A stretch of 64,000 nt of DNA, from assembly GCF_000730285.1 (NCBI RefSeq), contig NZ_CP007174.1, positions 558,001 through 622,000 on the forward strand, written 5' to 3'. Made by a program: the position numbers and the translations under genes. The notes under the pieces were generated by a model. That model searched no databases, was not told where the DNA came from, and worked only from the letters and a program-made list of their open reading frames with translations. The stretch is from Candidatus Nitrososphaera evergladensis SR1 (lineage in GTDB: Archaea; Thermoproteota; Nitrososphaeria; Nitrososphaerales; Nitrososphaeraceae). Shown here piece by piece: positions 43,660 to 51,894 of the stretch. Numbering within the stretch: the stretch's first letter is position 1; each line of letters begins with the position of its first letter.

Positions 43660-44141
43660 GTAGTCAAGTGTGCTAATTCATGTGCTGCAACTTCGCCGCT
43701 AAAGGCAGAAACGGCCCATCCTTCAGAGATAAAGGCCTTGCCAAGTGAATTCTTGTGGTTGAATGAATCCACGGTTCCTAAAAACAGCTTGAAGTCCCTA
43801 TCCTTTGCAGGGTTGCGCAAATCATATGTAAATACCATTTTGTCATCCGGGTATAATGTGCGAATCAGTTCTACGTTGTCTCTTACGTTCATAACGTCGC
43901 CGGCAGATGGAAAACAGACGATGTCATGCCTGCCAATGTAGGCTAGGTATGCAGTAGCACTAGAGATATAATCTGACAGAACCTGCGTATTTTCATCGCA
44001 ATATTTCGCAGGTCCGGTGACAAAGATCCAAGTGTGCGTTTGCTGCGGCTCTTCTTGACCAAAGGCCAATGACGTAATAGCCGAGTTTGAAACCAATCCA
44101 AGAACTACGGCAAGCGTAATGTACGAAATAGTTCTCTTCAT
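43605..44141 (-). CDS. Exported zincin-like protein (HExxH)
   Basis: A 178-residue protein starting MKRTISYITLAVVLGLVSNS, with a clear signal peptide and mature region from about residue 29. The HELAH at 154-158 (GEVAAHELAHLTTHKDHP) is a zinc-binding HExxH, followed by two more His. Residues 48 and 76 are Cys and may form a disulphide outside the cell. Peptidase activity is inferred. It is near the gene-poor region and has no co-directional close partner. Confidence 0.65.
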   Translation of the reverse strand: MKRTISYITLAVVLGLVSNSAITSLAFGQEEPQQTHTWIFVTGPAKYCDENTQVLSDYISSATAYLAYIGRHDIVCFPSAGDVMNVRDNVELIRTLYPDDKMVFTYDLRNPAKDRDFKLFLGTVDSFNHKNSLGKAFISEGWAVSAFSGEVAAHELAHLTTHKDHPPGTDMNDPATWR

Positions 44142-44326
44142 ACCTAGCACCATTCTCTTCTGAAATTAGCCTCATGAGCCTCACAACATTCCTGGCAGGT
44201 GCACCAGTGTTTTCTGCCAACGGTAACAAGTGGTGCTTTTTCGCCACGCTTTTCATCGGAATATGCTGTTATCATTTTTGATTTGATCACCAGGAAAAAA
44301 GAGAGAAGAGAAGAGAGGGAGGAGAG

Positions 44327-45256
44327 TTAGCTGCCCCTCAACAGCTCGTCAAAGTGCTCAAGCAGCCATACCATCTGTCCGTCTGTCAGGTCGCCGCTAT
44401 GAATGCCTTTGAGGTCAAACGACATCAAGAGGTCAACAAAGTTCACTCCAAGCGGACCTCGTACTGCGTTGTAGAGTGTTACACCTGTTGTGCTCTCTGG
44501 AACTTGCGTAAAGTCCATATCTGCTGTCTTGTCTGCAAACTGGATTGCTACGCTCCAACTGTGCGAGTTGCCTACATGAGACTCCTGCTGATTATCGTCA
44601 TTACCGCCGCTATTGTTGGTGTTATCGTTATCATTATCATCTTGTACACCTTGGTTGTCGTTATCATTTCCGCCGTCACTGCCATTATCTCCGGTTCCTT
44701 GATCGTCATCGCCTGAACCACTTCCGTTATCTCCGATACTGTTGTTATTGTCGTCATCGTCTTCATCGTCGGATGGTGGAGTAACTACTACAACAACTTC
44801 GTTGACTGTGATGCTTACAGTTGCATCTGGCGAGTCATTTCCGCCCTTGTGTGTGTGGAAGGTAAACGAGTCTGTACCAAAGTAGTCTGTATCGGGCGTA
44901 TACATCATGTTGGGAGCCGTTCCTGTCAGTGTTCCGTGTGTTGGATTCGTTCCGATTTCATAGGTGAAGCCACTTGGCCCAGAGCCTGTCAGAGTAATTT
45001 CCACAGATGTATTCTCATCGATTACTACGCTCTGACTATCGGCAGAAAGGTTGCCATTGTTTCCATTGCCATTGTTTCCATTGCCATTGTTTCCATTGCC
45101 ATTGTTTCCATTGCCATTGTTTCCATTGCCATTGTTTCCATTGCCATTATTTGCTGCAAGTGCAGGCTGGCTTATAACAAAACCAAATGCCAACACCGCT
45201 ACGAGTGCGAATATGGCTATTCTCGACTTGTCCTCGGACTTACGGTATGTAGTCAT
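44327..45256 (-). CDS. Exported Ig-like protein with NGNNG repeats and C-terminal DLTDGQ motif
   Basis: A 309-residue surface protein. The signal peptide (IAIFALVAVLAFGFVISQPALA) is followed by about 35 residues of NGNNG-type repeats encoded by a 15-bp tandem repeat. An Ig-like/cadherin-type domain follows (TSVEITLTGSGPSGFTYEIG, TDYFGTDSFTFHTHKG). A long Asp/Asn/Gly-rich linker precedes a C-terminal module ending DLTDGQMVWLLEHFDELLRG. The last motif recurs in the 56579-57991 deacetylase. Likely surface-located; function unknown. Confidence 0.75.
   Translation of the reverse strand: MTTYRKSEDKSRIAIFALVAVLAFGFVISQPALAANNGNGNNGNGNNGNGNNGNGNNGNGNNGNGNNGNLSADSQSVVIDENTSVEITLTGSGPSGFTYEIGTNPTHGTLTGTAPNMMYTPDTDYFGTDSFTFHTHKGGNDSPDATVSITVNEVVVVVTPPSDDEDDDDNNNSIGDNGSGSGDDDQGTGDNGSDGGNDNDNQGVQDDNDNDNTNNSGGNDDNQQESHVGNSHSWSVAIQFADKTADMDFTQVPESTTGVTLYNAVRGPLGVNFVDLLMSFDLKGIHSGDLTDGQMVWLLEHFDELLRGS
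45051..45150. repeat. 15-bp tandem repeat inside the Ig-like surface gene
   Basis: Six perfect head-to-tail copies of ttgccattgtttcca (45051-45140), then a diverged seventh. On the coding (minus) strand they give NGNNG-type pentapeptide repeats after the signal peptide. Copy number is likely variable by slippage. Confidence 0.85.
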
Positions 45257-45920
45257 TTTAAGTCATGTACTACTAGTAGAAGCTTCTAGAACAGCAACAG
45301 ACCCGTTTGAACTAACTTCGTTGAATAAAAATAACCAGAAAACTGCTTTCCTGTGAAAAGGATCCTTAGAAAAATGTCAATGCTACTTTATATATGAGTA
45401 TGATTTTTTACCCCGAACTAGCCGTTGGAGAACACCTCACAATCTGGCATGGCGGGGTAGAACACACGCACACAGAGAGATTTTTCTTGTTTACTTTTGT
45501 TTGCAGACCTGCTCGGCTAATCCTGTCATTTGAGATGTTAGAATGGCACTAGTATAACAGAAAATAGGGTAAAACATTAAATAAAATCGCTATTTTATCA
45601 AGTAAGGCCGTTGACAAAGATAAAAAATCTCATTGATTATGAATTGAGCTCAATAACTTGTTTTGTGAATTAAGCTGTGAAGCATGCGCAACTTGTACGC
45701 CCTCTATAGACGGTCCGGCGATCAGGTCGGAAAGGCCAAATGTAACTATATGATGCATAGCGCAACACTTGTGTCACTCTAGCGAGATTTTTTTCGCACA
45801 TTGTTGAATATCTTCAATATTTCTGCTCTTGTACTCTCTTCGAGAATCTCTGCGCTATATCAGTTAAATCTTGATGATGAAGTGCTTTTCTTGGGAAAGA
45901 GGGAGGGAGAAAGAAGTAGT
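45257..45920. other. Intergenic region, gene-poor
   Basis: About 660 bp. A/T-rich promoter-like stretches (for example CTTTATATATGAG near 45390) are seen. A 32-codon frame at about 45684 (MRNLYALYRRSGDQVG) has no other support. Confidence 0.45.
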
Positions 45921-46091
45921 ATGGGCAATCCAATCTACTCTAAATACACGTACTGTTCTTCATGTGCAAAAAGACGGCCACTAGGAATACTTTACTGTCC
46001 AGAATGTGGCAGGCGGGTAAGAACGCACAGCTCTCACCGCAAGAACCGTCGTACCAAAGTAAGCGAAAACATTCAGTTTCACATTCGCTAA
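45921..46091 (+). CDS. 56-residue zinc-ribbon micro-protein, paralogue of 18484-18624
   Basis: From ATG at 45921 the product starts MGNPIYSKYTYCSSCAKRRP, then LGILYCPECGRRVRTHSSHR and a basic end KNRRTKVSENIQFHIR. The CxxC-x11-CxxC ribbon is nearly identical to the 18484 product. An in-frame extension to 45801 is less likely because it lacks family resemblance. The basic tail suggests nucleic-acid contact. Function unknown. Confidence 0.7.
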   Translation: MGNPIYSKYTYCSSCAKRRPLGILYCPECGRRVRTHSSHRKNRRTKVSENIQFHIR

Positions 46092-46929
46092 TTTGCTGGT
46101 GGCTAATGCTTTGTGAGGTAGACACAAAGGGGTAAGAGATGAAAGTCTCTTTGCATTTGACAATGACAAGAGCATCAGTGTTCCAAAGCACATACGTGCG
46201 TATTTTATAGAACTTTGTGACATGTTGGATATCCACTAATTATATTAGTGATCGGTAGAAACAATGATTGACGTAAGGACCAACAACTGCCCGCGACCTT
46301 TCAAAGGTTTGCTCAAAACGTGTGTTGATTACATGAAAGGGCGCGGGCTCCTCTTTGAAAATAAAACATGCTGTGCTGTGGTCGCCGTTCTCCCCTCCCC
46401 TCTACCTCATCTTTTCTGCGCCAAAAAGGCATGAATGTGAGAGTGCCTAAACAAGGATCAAAACATGCACCTTGTCTTGGAAACTTATAGAATTATTTGC
46501 GGTATCACGCTTGCAGTAATGATATTAGTAGTTTTGAATGCTTTGATGCTACAGAAACCATGAGCATAAGGTAGATGCTCTGCGTCTCGCCTAACCAAAG
46601 TAAGTCTGGAACTGGCATCGTTACTACGGGGCGCAGACATCTACTATCCATTTTTCACATGCTGATGGTGGTGGTGGTGCTGAAGCACATACGCGCGCTA
46701 TATCAGATAAAAGAAACATAGTCGTCGAGCAAGCAAAAGGCACGAAAACGCGTTTTCGCACTCACAAAAAGAAACATGTGCGCATAGAGATGCAGAGAAC
46801 TAGACCCAGCTGAACTTCTTTCGTTCCTTCACCCCCCTCCGTAGATCTGCAGGAGAAAGAGGCAGAAAGAAGCAGAAAGAGCGAAGTTATTTCCTAATTA
46901 CCTTGGGGCAATCGACAGTATTGCTCTTG
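46092..46929. other. Gene-poor accessory stretch
   Basis: About 840 bp without a convincing gene. Small candidates are a 56-codon frame at 46264-46434 (MIDVRTNNCPRP) and a 32-codon single-helix frame at 46465-46563 (MHLVLETYRIICGITLAV). Neither has more support than length or hydrophobicity. Confidence 0.4.
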
Positions 46930-46943
46930 TAATAACGTTATTA
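46930..46943. promoter_or_regulatory. 14-bp perfect palindrome (operator-like)
   Basis: TAATAACGTTATTA is fully self-complementary. It lies next to A/T-rich TTAATCTTTTAAG and 50 bp before a strongly structured segment. It may be an operator for a dimeric regulator or part of a promoter. A second perfect palindrome, GACCTAGGTC, is at 46966-46975. Confidence 0.5.
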
Positions 46944-46979
46944 ATCTTTTAAGAAAGTTACAACCGACCTAGGTCAGGT

Positions 46980-47075
46980 TAATCCATGACTGCGTTCGCG
47001 CCTCTCTGCCTTGTGGCAGCTGGATTCGCATGGCCTTGCCCCTAAACAGAAGGTATGAGAGGCGACGCGGGCGTT
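46980..47075. ncRNA. Candidate structured non-coding RNA
   Basis: The outer stem CGCCTCTC (46999-47006) pairs with GAGAGGCG (47057-47064). It extends outward by GCGT (46992-46995) with ACGC (47065-47068) across a 3-nt bulge. Inside sits the hairpin CTGCC-TTGT-GGCAG (47006-47019), which shares position 47006 with the outer stem. No protein, tRNA or rRNA match is evident. Strand is uncertain. An alternative is a 3' structure of the minus-strand gene at 47093-47287. Confidence 0.45.
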
Positions 47076-47092
47076 AGCTGTTATTGTTATTG

Positions 47093-47287
47093 TTATTGCT
47101 GTTGCTTACTATTGCCGCTCTTGATATTATCGAATTGGCCATGATTCCAAGGTAGGCGGCGCCACTCTCCTCGTCTTCTGCAGTAGATGCAGAGTTTCTG
47201 ATTCATCAACTGTTCAAGAGTCTGCCCTCTTGCTGGCCTTACAAAATCCTTTTTTCCACACCTGCACTTTACGTAACTGTACGACAT
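47093..47287 (-). CDS. Small zinc-ribbon protein
   Basis: A 64-residue product starting MSYSYVKCRCGKKDFVRPAR, then LMNQKLCIYCRRRGEWRRLP, giving CxC and CxxC pairs, with a low-complexity Gln tail. Longer in-frame starts exist at 47320 and 47356, but a TATA-like region at about 47357-47374 is too close for the 47356 start. Function unknown. Confidence 0.55.
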   Translation of the reverse strand: MSYSYVKCRCGKKDFVRPARGQTLEQLMNQKLCIYCRRRGEWRRLPWNHGQFDNIKSGNSKQQQ

Positions 47288-47379
47288 CAGGAGACAAAGC
47301 GCGCTTTGTACTATATGCATAGTAATATCGAAGGCGCTATGTAAGCTGACATGCAATTAATAAATTATATAAAAAAATG

Positions 47380-48001
47380 ATATAATTTAAGCACACTAAT
47401 CTTATTAGCATAAAAATAGAATTGCTTCTACCCACGTTAGGCCGAATGCAACCAGCGTCTGCCCCGCGCCCCTCTGTTCTCAGTCTTGCTAGGGATAGAC
47501 TTGTCTGAGCTAGTGTGATTCGAACCCAAAAAAGGTTGTGGGGTTAGAGGTCTTGAAGTATAAAGGAACTATGAAAAATAATAAAAAATTCACATTAGGA
47601 TAACTTGGCTTGACCAGTAGACTCCACAGTGTCTACAATTCTTACTCAAGCTCGGAAGTTTACGTGCAGAAACAGAGAGACCCTCTGATGTCGACAATTA
47701 TGAAATATCAAATTCTGTAGAAATACCCAGAAGAGGCAGAACGATAGGGAACCAAGAATTCTTTTTGTCTGTATCGTCCCTCCGACGGCATCACGCTTGT
47801 AATCGATAATCTTTCATTGCTTGGTTGTCTATCAACGCCTATAGTTCTGACTCGCCGATATTCTCGAGTACCTTGTTAGTCAGTGACAAGCTTTTTTGAA
47901 ATTAAGGGAGGAGGTATAAAATAGCTCCTCCAAAGCAATCTCTCGTATTTGCCGTTCTTAATCGATTGAGAGCCTATCCAGAAGCTACAATTGTAGGCTT
48001 C
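47380..48001. other. Intergenic region with no supported gene
   Basis: About 620 bp. At 47907-47931 GGAGGAG and CTCCTCC form a 7-bp inverted repeat around a TATA-like TATAAAAT, which may be an operator. A tRNA-like fragment GATTCGAACCC (near 47518) does not fold into a tRNA. Confidence 0.45.
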
Positions 48002-48220
48002 TCATATTATCGCATTTTGTCTATGGCTCATTTCCATAATCTCCTCCGCATAAATCATGGTCAGAGTCATAAACCCTAATCCAGTTTCCATCAGCATTTG
48101 TATAGCTAGCTGCATATCTGTCTCCTGTCCAGCCGTTGCTTCTCTGCCCCCTGCATAGCTGTATCGGAAGAGCTGTTCGATGGACTTTGGGGTCTCTATG
48201 ACATAGTTAGGTGCGGGCAA
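48002..48220 (-). CDS. Hypothetical ORF, possibly degraded
   Basis: A 72-residue TTG-started frame (MPAPNYVIETPKSIEQLFRY) ending MEMSHRQNAII. It follows, in another frame, the fragment at 48225-48314, so it may belong to a decayed locus. No motif is recognised. Confidence 0.3.
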   Translation of the reverse strand: MPAPNYVIETPKSIEQLFRYSYAGGREATAGQETDMQLAIQMLMETGLGFMTLTMIYAEEIMEMSHRQNAII

Positions 48221-48224
48221 TTCT

Positions 48225-48314
48225 TCAAGATCTTACATCTGCATTGCGCTCATTCCAATGTTTTATCAATTCATAATATAACGAATGAATCTCGCTTGCA
48301 TCAAGGAATCCAAG
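48225..48314 (-). pseudogene. SgcJ/EcaC (NTF2-like) protein fragment
   Basis: A start-less frame codes LDASEIHSLYYELIKHWNER then NADVRS and stops. The pattern of a helix with W-N-x-R-x-A-D is the usual beginning of SgcJ/EcaC/DUF4440 NTF2-like proteins. The downstream sequence no longer fits, so only a remnant remains. This is resemblance by eye. Confidence 0.4.
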
Positions 48315-48615
48315 CTATCTCCAAGAGTTGAATGATTCATGGCATTCTATACTTGGTTTGGTATTTTTGTCCTATCATCGTAATTGTCTAGTCACAAAGT
48401 ATATTCTAAATTGCAGCTAGGAGCAGCTTTTTCTCATTGAGACATCTTGTGCAGTTTCTGATCAACACAAGAAAAAATCCAAAGACGTTTCTCACGCTCG
48501 ACGCTTATTTTCTATAGGCCGAGGTATAACTAAGACTCAGCTACAGTAAAAGACTATAGAAAACTGTAGCCAATATCACAGAACTTTAATAGTAGAACAT
48601 TCGTTTTAGGGAACA

Positions 48616-50289
48616 ATGATGCCTTATTGGCTGAAAAACGCCACAGAAAGGATTCAGGACCAAGCGACAAATGGGAGCATGGGCAAAATAAGATGGACCT
48701 CTTTCTTTATGGCTAGCATACTTGTGTTCTCCATAGCGCTGGTAACACTACACAAAGTGCAAGCCGACTCCATCATTGATTTCAATGGAGATGGCTACGC
48801 CGACATGGCCATCGGAGTTCCTAACGAATCTATCAGTGGGATCAGAGGAGGAGAAGTCAACGTGATTTATGGCTCTTCTTCAGGTCTTGATGCCGCTGCA
48901 GCACAGGCAGACCAAGTTTGGAATCAGGATCTAGGAACAATAGCAGATAGCGTAGAAGCAGGAGATAACTATGGATGGTCGCTTGCAGTAGGCGACTTCA
49001 ATGGTGATGGCTACAGCGATTTGGCCATCGGAATTCCCGATGAAGACGTTGGAAACGCCACTGACGCAGGGGCTGTAAATGTCATCTATGGCTCTGCCTC
49101 CGGCTTGAGTGATACATCACCAATAGCTAACCAATTCTGGACTCAGGACTCTACGAGTATAGCAGATACCGCAGAATCGGGCGATGCATTTGGCTTCAGT
49201 TTGGCTGGAGGCGACTTTAACGGTGATGGCTACAGCGATTTGGCGATAGGCGTTCGTACTGAGGATGTTGGTGCCGTCAACAATGCTGGTGCAGTCAATG
49301 TTATCTACGGCTCTGCCTCCGGCTTGAGCACTTCGGCTCGAGTTGCCAACCAATTCTGGAGTCAAGGCTCTGGTAGCATAGCAGATAGTGCAGAAGACGG
49401 CGACGTATTTGGAGAAGCAGTAACTACAGGAGACTTTAACGGTGATGGCTACAGCGATTTGGCAATTGGAGTTCCAAGCGAAGATATTGGCGCAGTCTCT
49501 AATGGAGGTGCAGTCAACGTCATCTATGGGTCTGAGGACGGCTTGAGCGCTACCTCTCCCGTATCCAACCAATTCTGGAACCAAGATTCTACTAGCATCG
49601 CTGACACGGCTGAAACACAAGATAGTTTTGGGACATCAGTCACTGCTGGTGACTTTAACGGTGATGGGTACAACGATTTGGCAGTCTCGGCGTCGGGTGA
49701 AGGCGCAGTCAATGTTATCTATGGTTCCTCCTCCGGCTTGAGTGCCACAACTCCCATCGCTAACCAATTCTGGCATCATGACTCGGGCGGAATTCTGGGA
49801 ATAGGAAGTGAAGGAAGCTTGGGTGCGCCTTCAACAACAGGTGACTTCAATGGTGATGGCTACAGCGATTTGGCGCTTGCCGCCCAAGGCGAATTCATAA
49901 ACTTCCTCACGTCCTCTGGCGCAGTTAACATACTCTATGGGTCTCCAACTGGTTTGGGCGTGCTTCATAACCAATTCTGGAGTCAGAACTCGCCAGGAAT
50001 AGAAGAGACAAGTGAATCAGGCGATGTTTTCGGTAGCGGCATAGCCGCAGGCGACTTTAACGGTGATGGGTACAACGATTTGGCGATAGGAATACAGTTT
50101 GAAGACTTTGGAACTGTCACCAACGCGGGTGCGGTAGAGGTCATTTACGGATCACCGTTGGGACTTTCTGCAACTATCAAGGCAGACCAATTCTGGACTC
50201 AGGATTCAACAAACGTGGAGGATGTGTCCGAAACTGACGACCACTTTGGTTTCAGCCTGGCCTCAGGTTCAACGGGACCAGGATTGTGA
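48616..50289 (+). CDS. Exported seven-repeat FG-GAP (integrin-alpha-like) beta-propeller
   Basis: A 557-residue surface protein with a leader helix (FFMASILVFSIALVTLHKV) and seven repeats of DFNGDGYSDLAIG, each with a DxNxDGxxD calcium-binding loop, followed by AVNVIYGS-type strands. Seven repeats equal a complete seven-bladed propeller. The last residues (FGFSLASGSTGPGL) end without a membrane anchor. Roles in adhesion or ligand binding are inferred from the fold. Repeats are nearly identical at DNA level, suggesting recent duplication or gene conversion. Confidence 0.88.
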   Translation: MMPYWLKNATERIQDQATNGSMGKIRWTSFFMASILVFSIALVTLHKVQADSIIDFNGDGYADMAIGVPNESISGIRGGEVNVIYGSSSGLDAAAAQADQVWNQDLGTIADSVEAGDNYGWSLAVGDFNGDGYSDLAIGIPDEDVGNATDAGAVNVIYGSASGLSDTSPIANQFWTQDSTSIADTAESGDAFGFSLAGGDFNGDGYSDLAIGVRTEDVGAVNNAGAVNVIYGSASGLSTSARVANQFWSQGSGSIADSAEDGDVFGEAVTTGDFNGDGYSDLAIGVPSEDIGAVSNGGAVNVIYGSEDGLSATSPVSNQFWNQDSTSIADTAETQDSFGTSVTAGDFNGDGYNDLAVSASGEGAVNVIYGSSSGLSATTPIANQFWHHDSGGILGIGSEGSLGAPSTTGDFNGDGYSDLALAAQGEFINFLTSSGAVNILYGSPTGLGVLHNQFWSQNSPGIEETSESGDVFGSGIAAGDFNGDGYNDLAIGIQFEDFGTVTNAGAVEVIYGSPLGLSATIKADQFWTQDSTNVEDVSETDDHFGFSLASGSTGPGL

Positions 50290-50377
50290 CACAAGACAGA
50301 GAGAACAAGATTAGTGCCAGCCATTAATGCAGAACTATCTGCATCCCCCTCTCTCCTTTTTTCTTATCCTGATCTTA

Positions 50378-50734
50378 TCATAGACTTTTAGACGCGATGA
50401 AGGCAGGACAGCCCCATCTTGTAAGCCTAAAGTGTCTGATGTCAAAGTGCCATCCCTTGCAGGCATGGACCTCGCCGGAGGGCTTTTCGTGTCTCCTAAA
50501 GCTGTCTTTGCAATGGCTGCAGCGAAGCTCGACAAAGAGAGAGTTTGCTGTAAAGCTAACCACTGTGCCGACGCCCCAGGGAAGCAAAGCCCAAAACGCA
50601 TTGATTACTAGCGGCAGGAGAACAATAGGATCATCATATGCAATCAGCAGCGGCAGGTCGTTTGTAATCCATCCTACGCAAAGGAATGCTGAAAGTATCT
50701 TTAGTCTCATGACCGCGTATGCGAAATATCTCAT
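50378..50734 (-). CDS. Membrane protein with CxxC (weak)
   Basis: A 118-residue frame with two hydrophobic regions (LKILSAFLCVGWITN and PIVLLPLVINAFWALLPWGV), then LRCSHCKDSF and a charged end. An overlapping plus-strand frame of equal length is polar and less convincing. The location is gene-poor, so confidence is modest. Confidence 0.4.
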   Translation of the reverse strand: MRYFAYAVMRLKILSAFLCVGWITNDLPLLIAYDDPIVLLPLVINAFWALLPWGVGTVVSFTANSLFVELRCSHCKDSFRRHEKPSGEVHACKGWHFDIRHFRLTRWGCPAFIASKSL

Positions 50735-50758
50735 GCGCTTGACATACTTCTAATACAT

Positions 50759-51295
50759 TTGTTTTGCAAAGGCGTCCATTTCAGGAATAGAGAGCCTTGC
50801 TCCTCCGCCTTAGACCTTTACCTCCTTTCACTAGTTGACCTTGTGATCTACTACGATCGTCGCAGATCAAAAGGCGATCAAAAACGCGATCTGCCGGAGA
50901 TCTGTGGTGTTTTGAAATGGGAACTAAATTCTAGGATCCTTTTGAGATGGCTTTGTTATTCCGACCTGCATATGCTGGCTAAGAAGGCCAGCCTAAGACG
51001 GCCGAAATTCTTTCTCTTTATAAGAGAGTTCCTTACAAGACGGACCTTTACCTTTGGAATGGATGGTATGGCACGAAATTCCTCATATCCTATCATGCTA
51101 TCCGCCATATATCCGGCTTTGACATTGTACACGGTAATACATGGTATGCTCAAATGTCTACGCTTCATGTTACCTTTACCTTTTAATCGCCACGGCCGCG
51201 GTTACAACAACTATCCTCTCATAACGGCATTAAAGGCGTTCTTTATTTGGTATTTTTGCAGGAGCGCTTTATGGCCGTCTTCTGTGTATGTATGA
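50759..51295 (+). CDS. Unidentified ORF (weak)
   Basis: A 178-residue frame rich in Arg, Leu and aromatic residues, with atypical composition. Another plus frame (51000-51180) also reads like a protein but lacks a start. The pattern suits a degraded gene, perhaps a transposase, but I cannot identify one. Confidence 0.22.
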   Translation: MFCKGVHFRNREPCSSALDLYLLSLVDLVIYYDRRRSKGDQKRDLPEICGVLKWELNSRILLRWLCYSDLHMLAKKASLRRPKFFLFIREFLTRRTFTFGMDGMARNSSYPIMLSAIYPALTLYTVIHGMLKCLRFMLPLPFNRHGRGYNNYPLITALKAFFIWYFCRSALWPSSVYV

Positions 51296-51365
51296 ACTTG
51301 GATAATAGTAGAGAATTCTGGCGCGCTATTTTTCAGAATAAGGATGCACTACTATCTAGGAAGTG

Positions 51366-51596
51366 TCAAGCATCGGCTAGTAGGCGCCGGAAATGAAATT
51401 CCTGGCCTAGCAGAGCGATACCGTCATACAAATGATCTGTAATGGTCGATCTCGCTTCCTTTCTACCTCTTGCTGCTGATGCAAAAGTCATAGTATCGAC
51501 AATTGCAAAAGAATTCGCCGTCTTCGTTTCATATGGTTGCCAATACATATTCAGGTACACGTCGAGATCAAAAGAAAATGCGTGCAATTCTGTCAT
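51366..51596 (-). CDS. Unidentified small ORF (weak)
   Basis: A 76-residue frame (MTELHAFSFDLDVYLNMYWQ then YETKTANSFAIVDTMTF) with a reasonable start and no recognised motif. It could be a real small gene or a remnant in the decayed stretch upstream of the S-layer gene. Confidence 0.3.
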   Translation of the reverse strand: MTELHAFSFDLDVYLNMYWQPYETKTANSFAIVDTMTFASAARGRKEARSTITDHLYDGIALLGQEFHFRRLLADA

Positions 51597-51847
51597 CTTG
51601 TGACTGGTCTACTGTTATTTTGTGCATGATGACATGGCCGTATAAGTTGAATTTCTCGTATGATTGCAATATATGAATATTATATTTTTATTTGAATAAT
51701 TGACGTTCATAACTAAAATACCTGAATTGCACTAGCAAAGTCTTTATTAGTAAATGAATATCTTATATTGTTATTTCCAATTTCTGAACATATATGCGCG
51801 CTCACTGCCGAATTAGTGAGGCAGAATGAACAAATTGTTCATTAGCC

Positions 51848-51855
51848 TTATATAG
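51848..51855 (+). promoter_or_regulatory. TATA box of the S-layer gene
   Basis: TTATATAG lies about 43 bp before the ATG at 51895, giving a leader of about 17 nt. The preceding 150 bp are very A/T-rich, as expected for a highly expressed gene. Confidence 0.6.
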
Positions 51856-51894
51856 TCTGGTTAGTTTAACCGGCTTACAATCGGTGCGTATAGC

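Noticed and set aside
45051-45150. Regularly spaced repeats suggesting a CRISPR array
   Set aside because: The 15-bp units are head-to-tail without spacers and lie inside a protein-coding gene.
46264-46563. Two micro-frames of 56 and 32 codons
   Set aside because: No cysteine-ribbon or other motif and no conserved context; listed only as part of the gene-poor stretch.
47500-47545. tRNA-like T-arm sequence GATTCGAACCC
   Set aside because: The 5-bp stems on each side of the loop (gtgtg and cccaa) do not pair, and no acceptor, D or anticodon stems are found on either strand.
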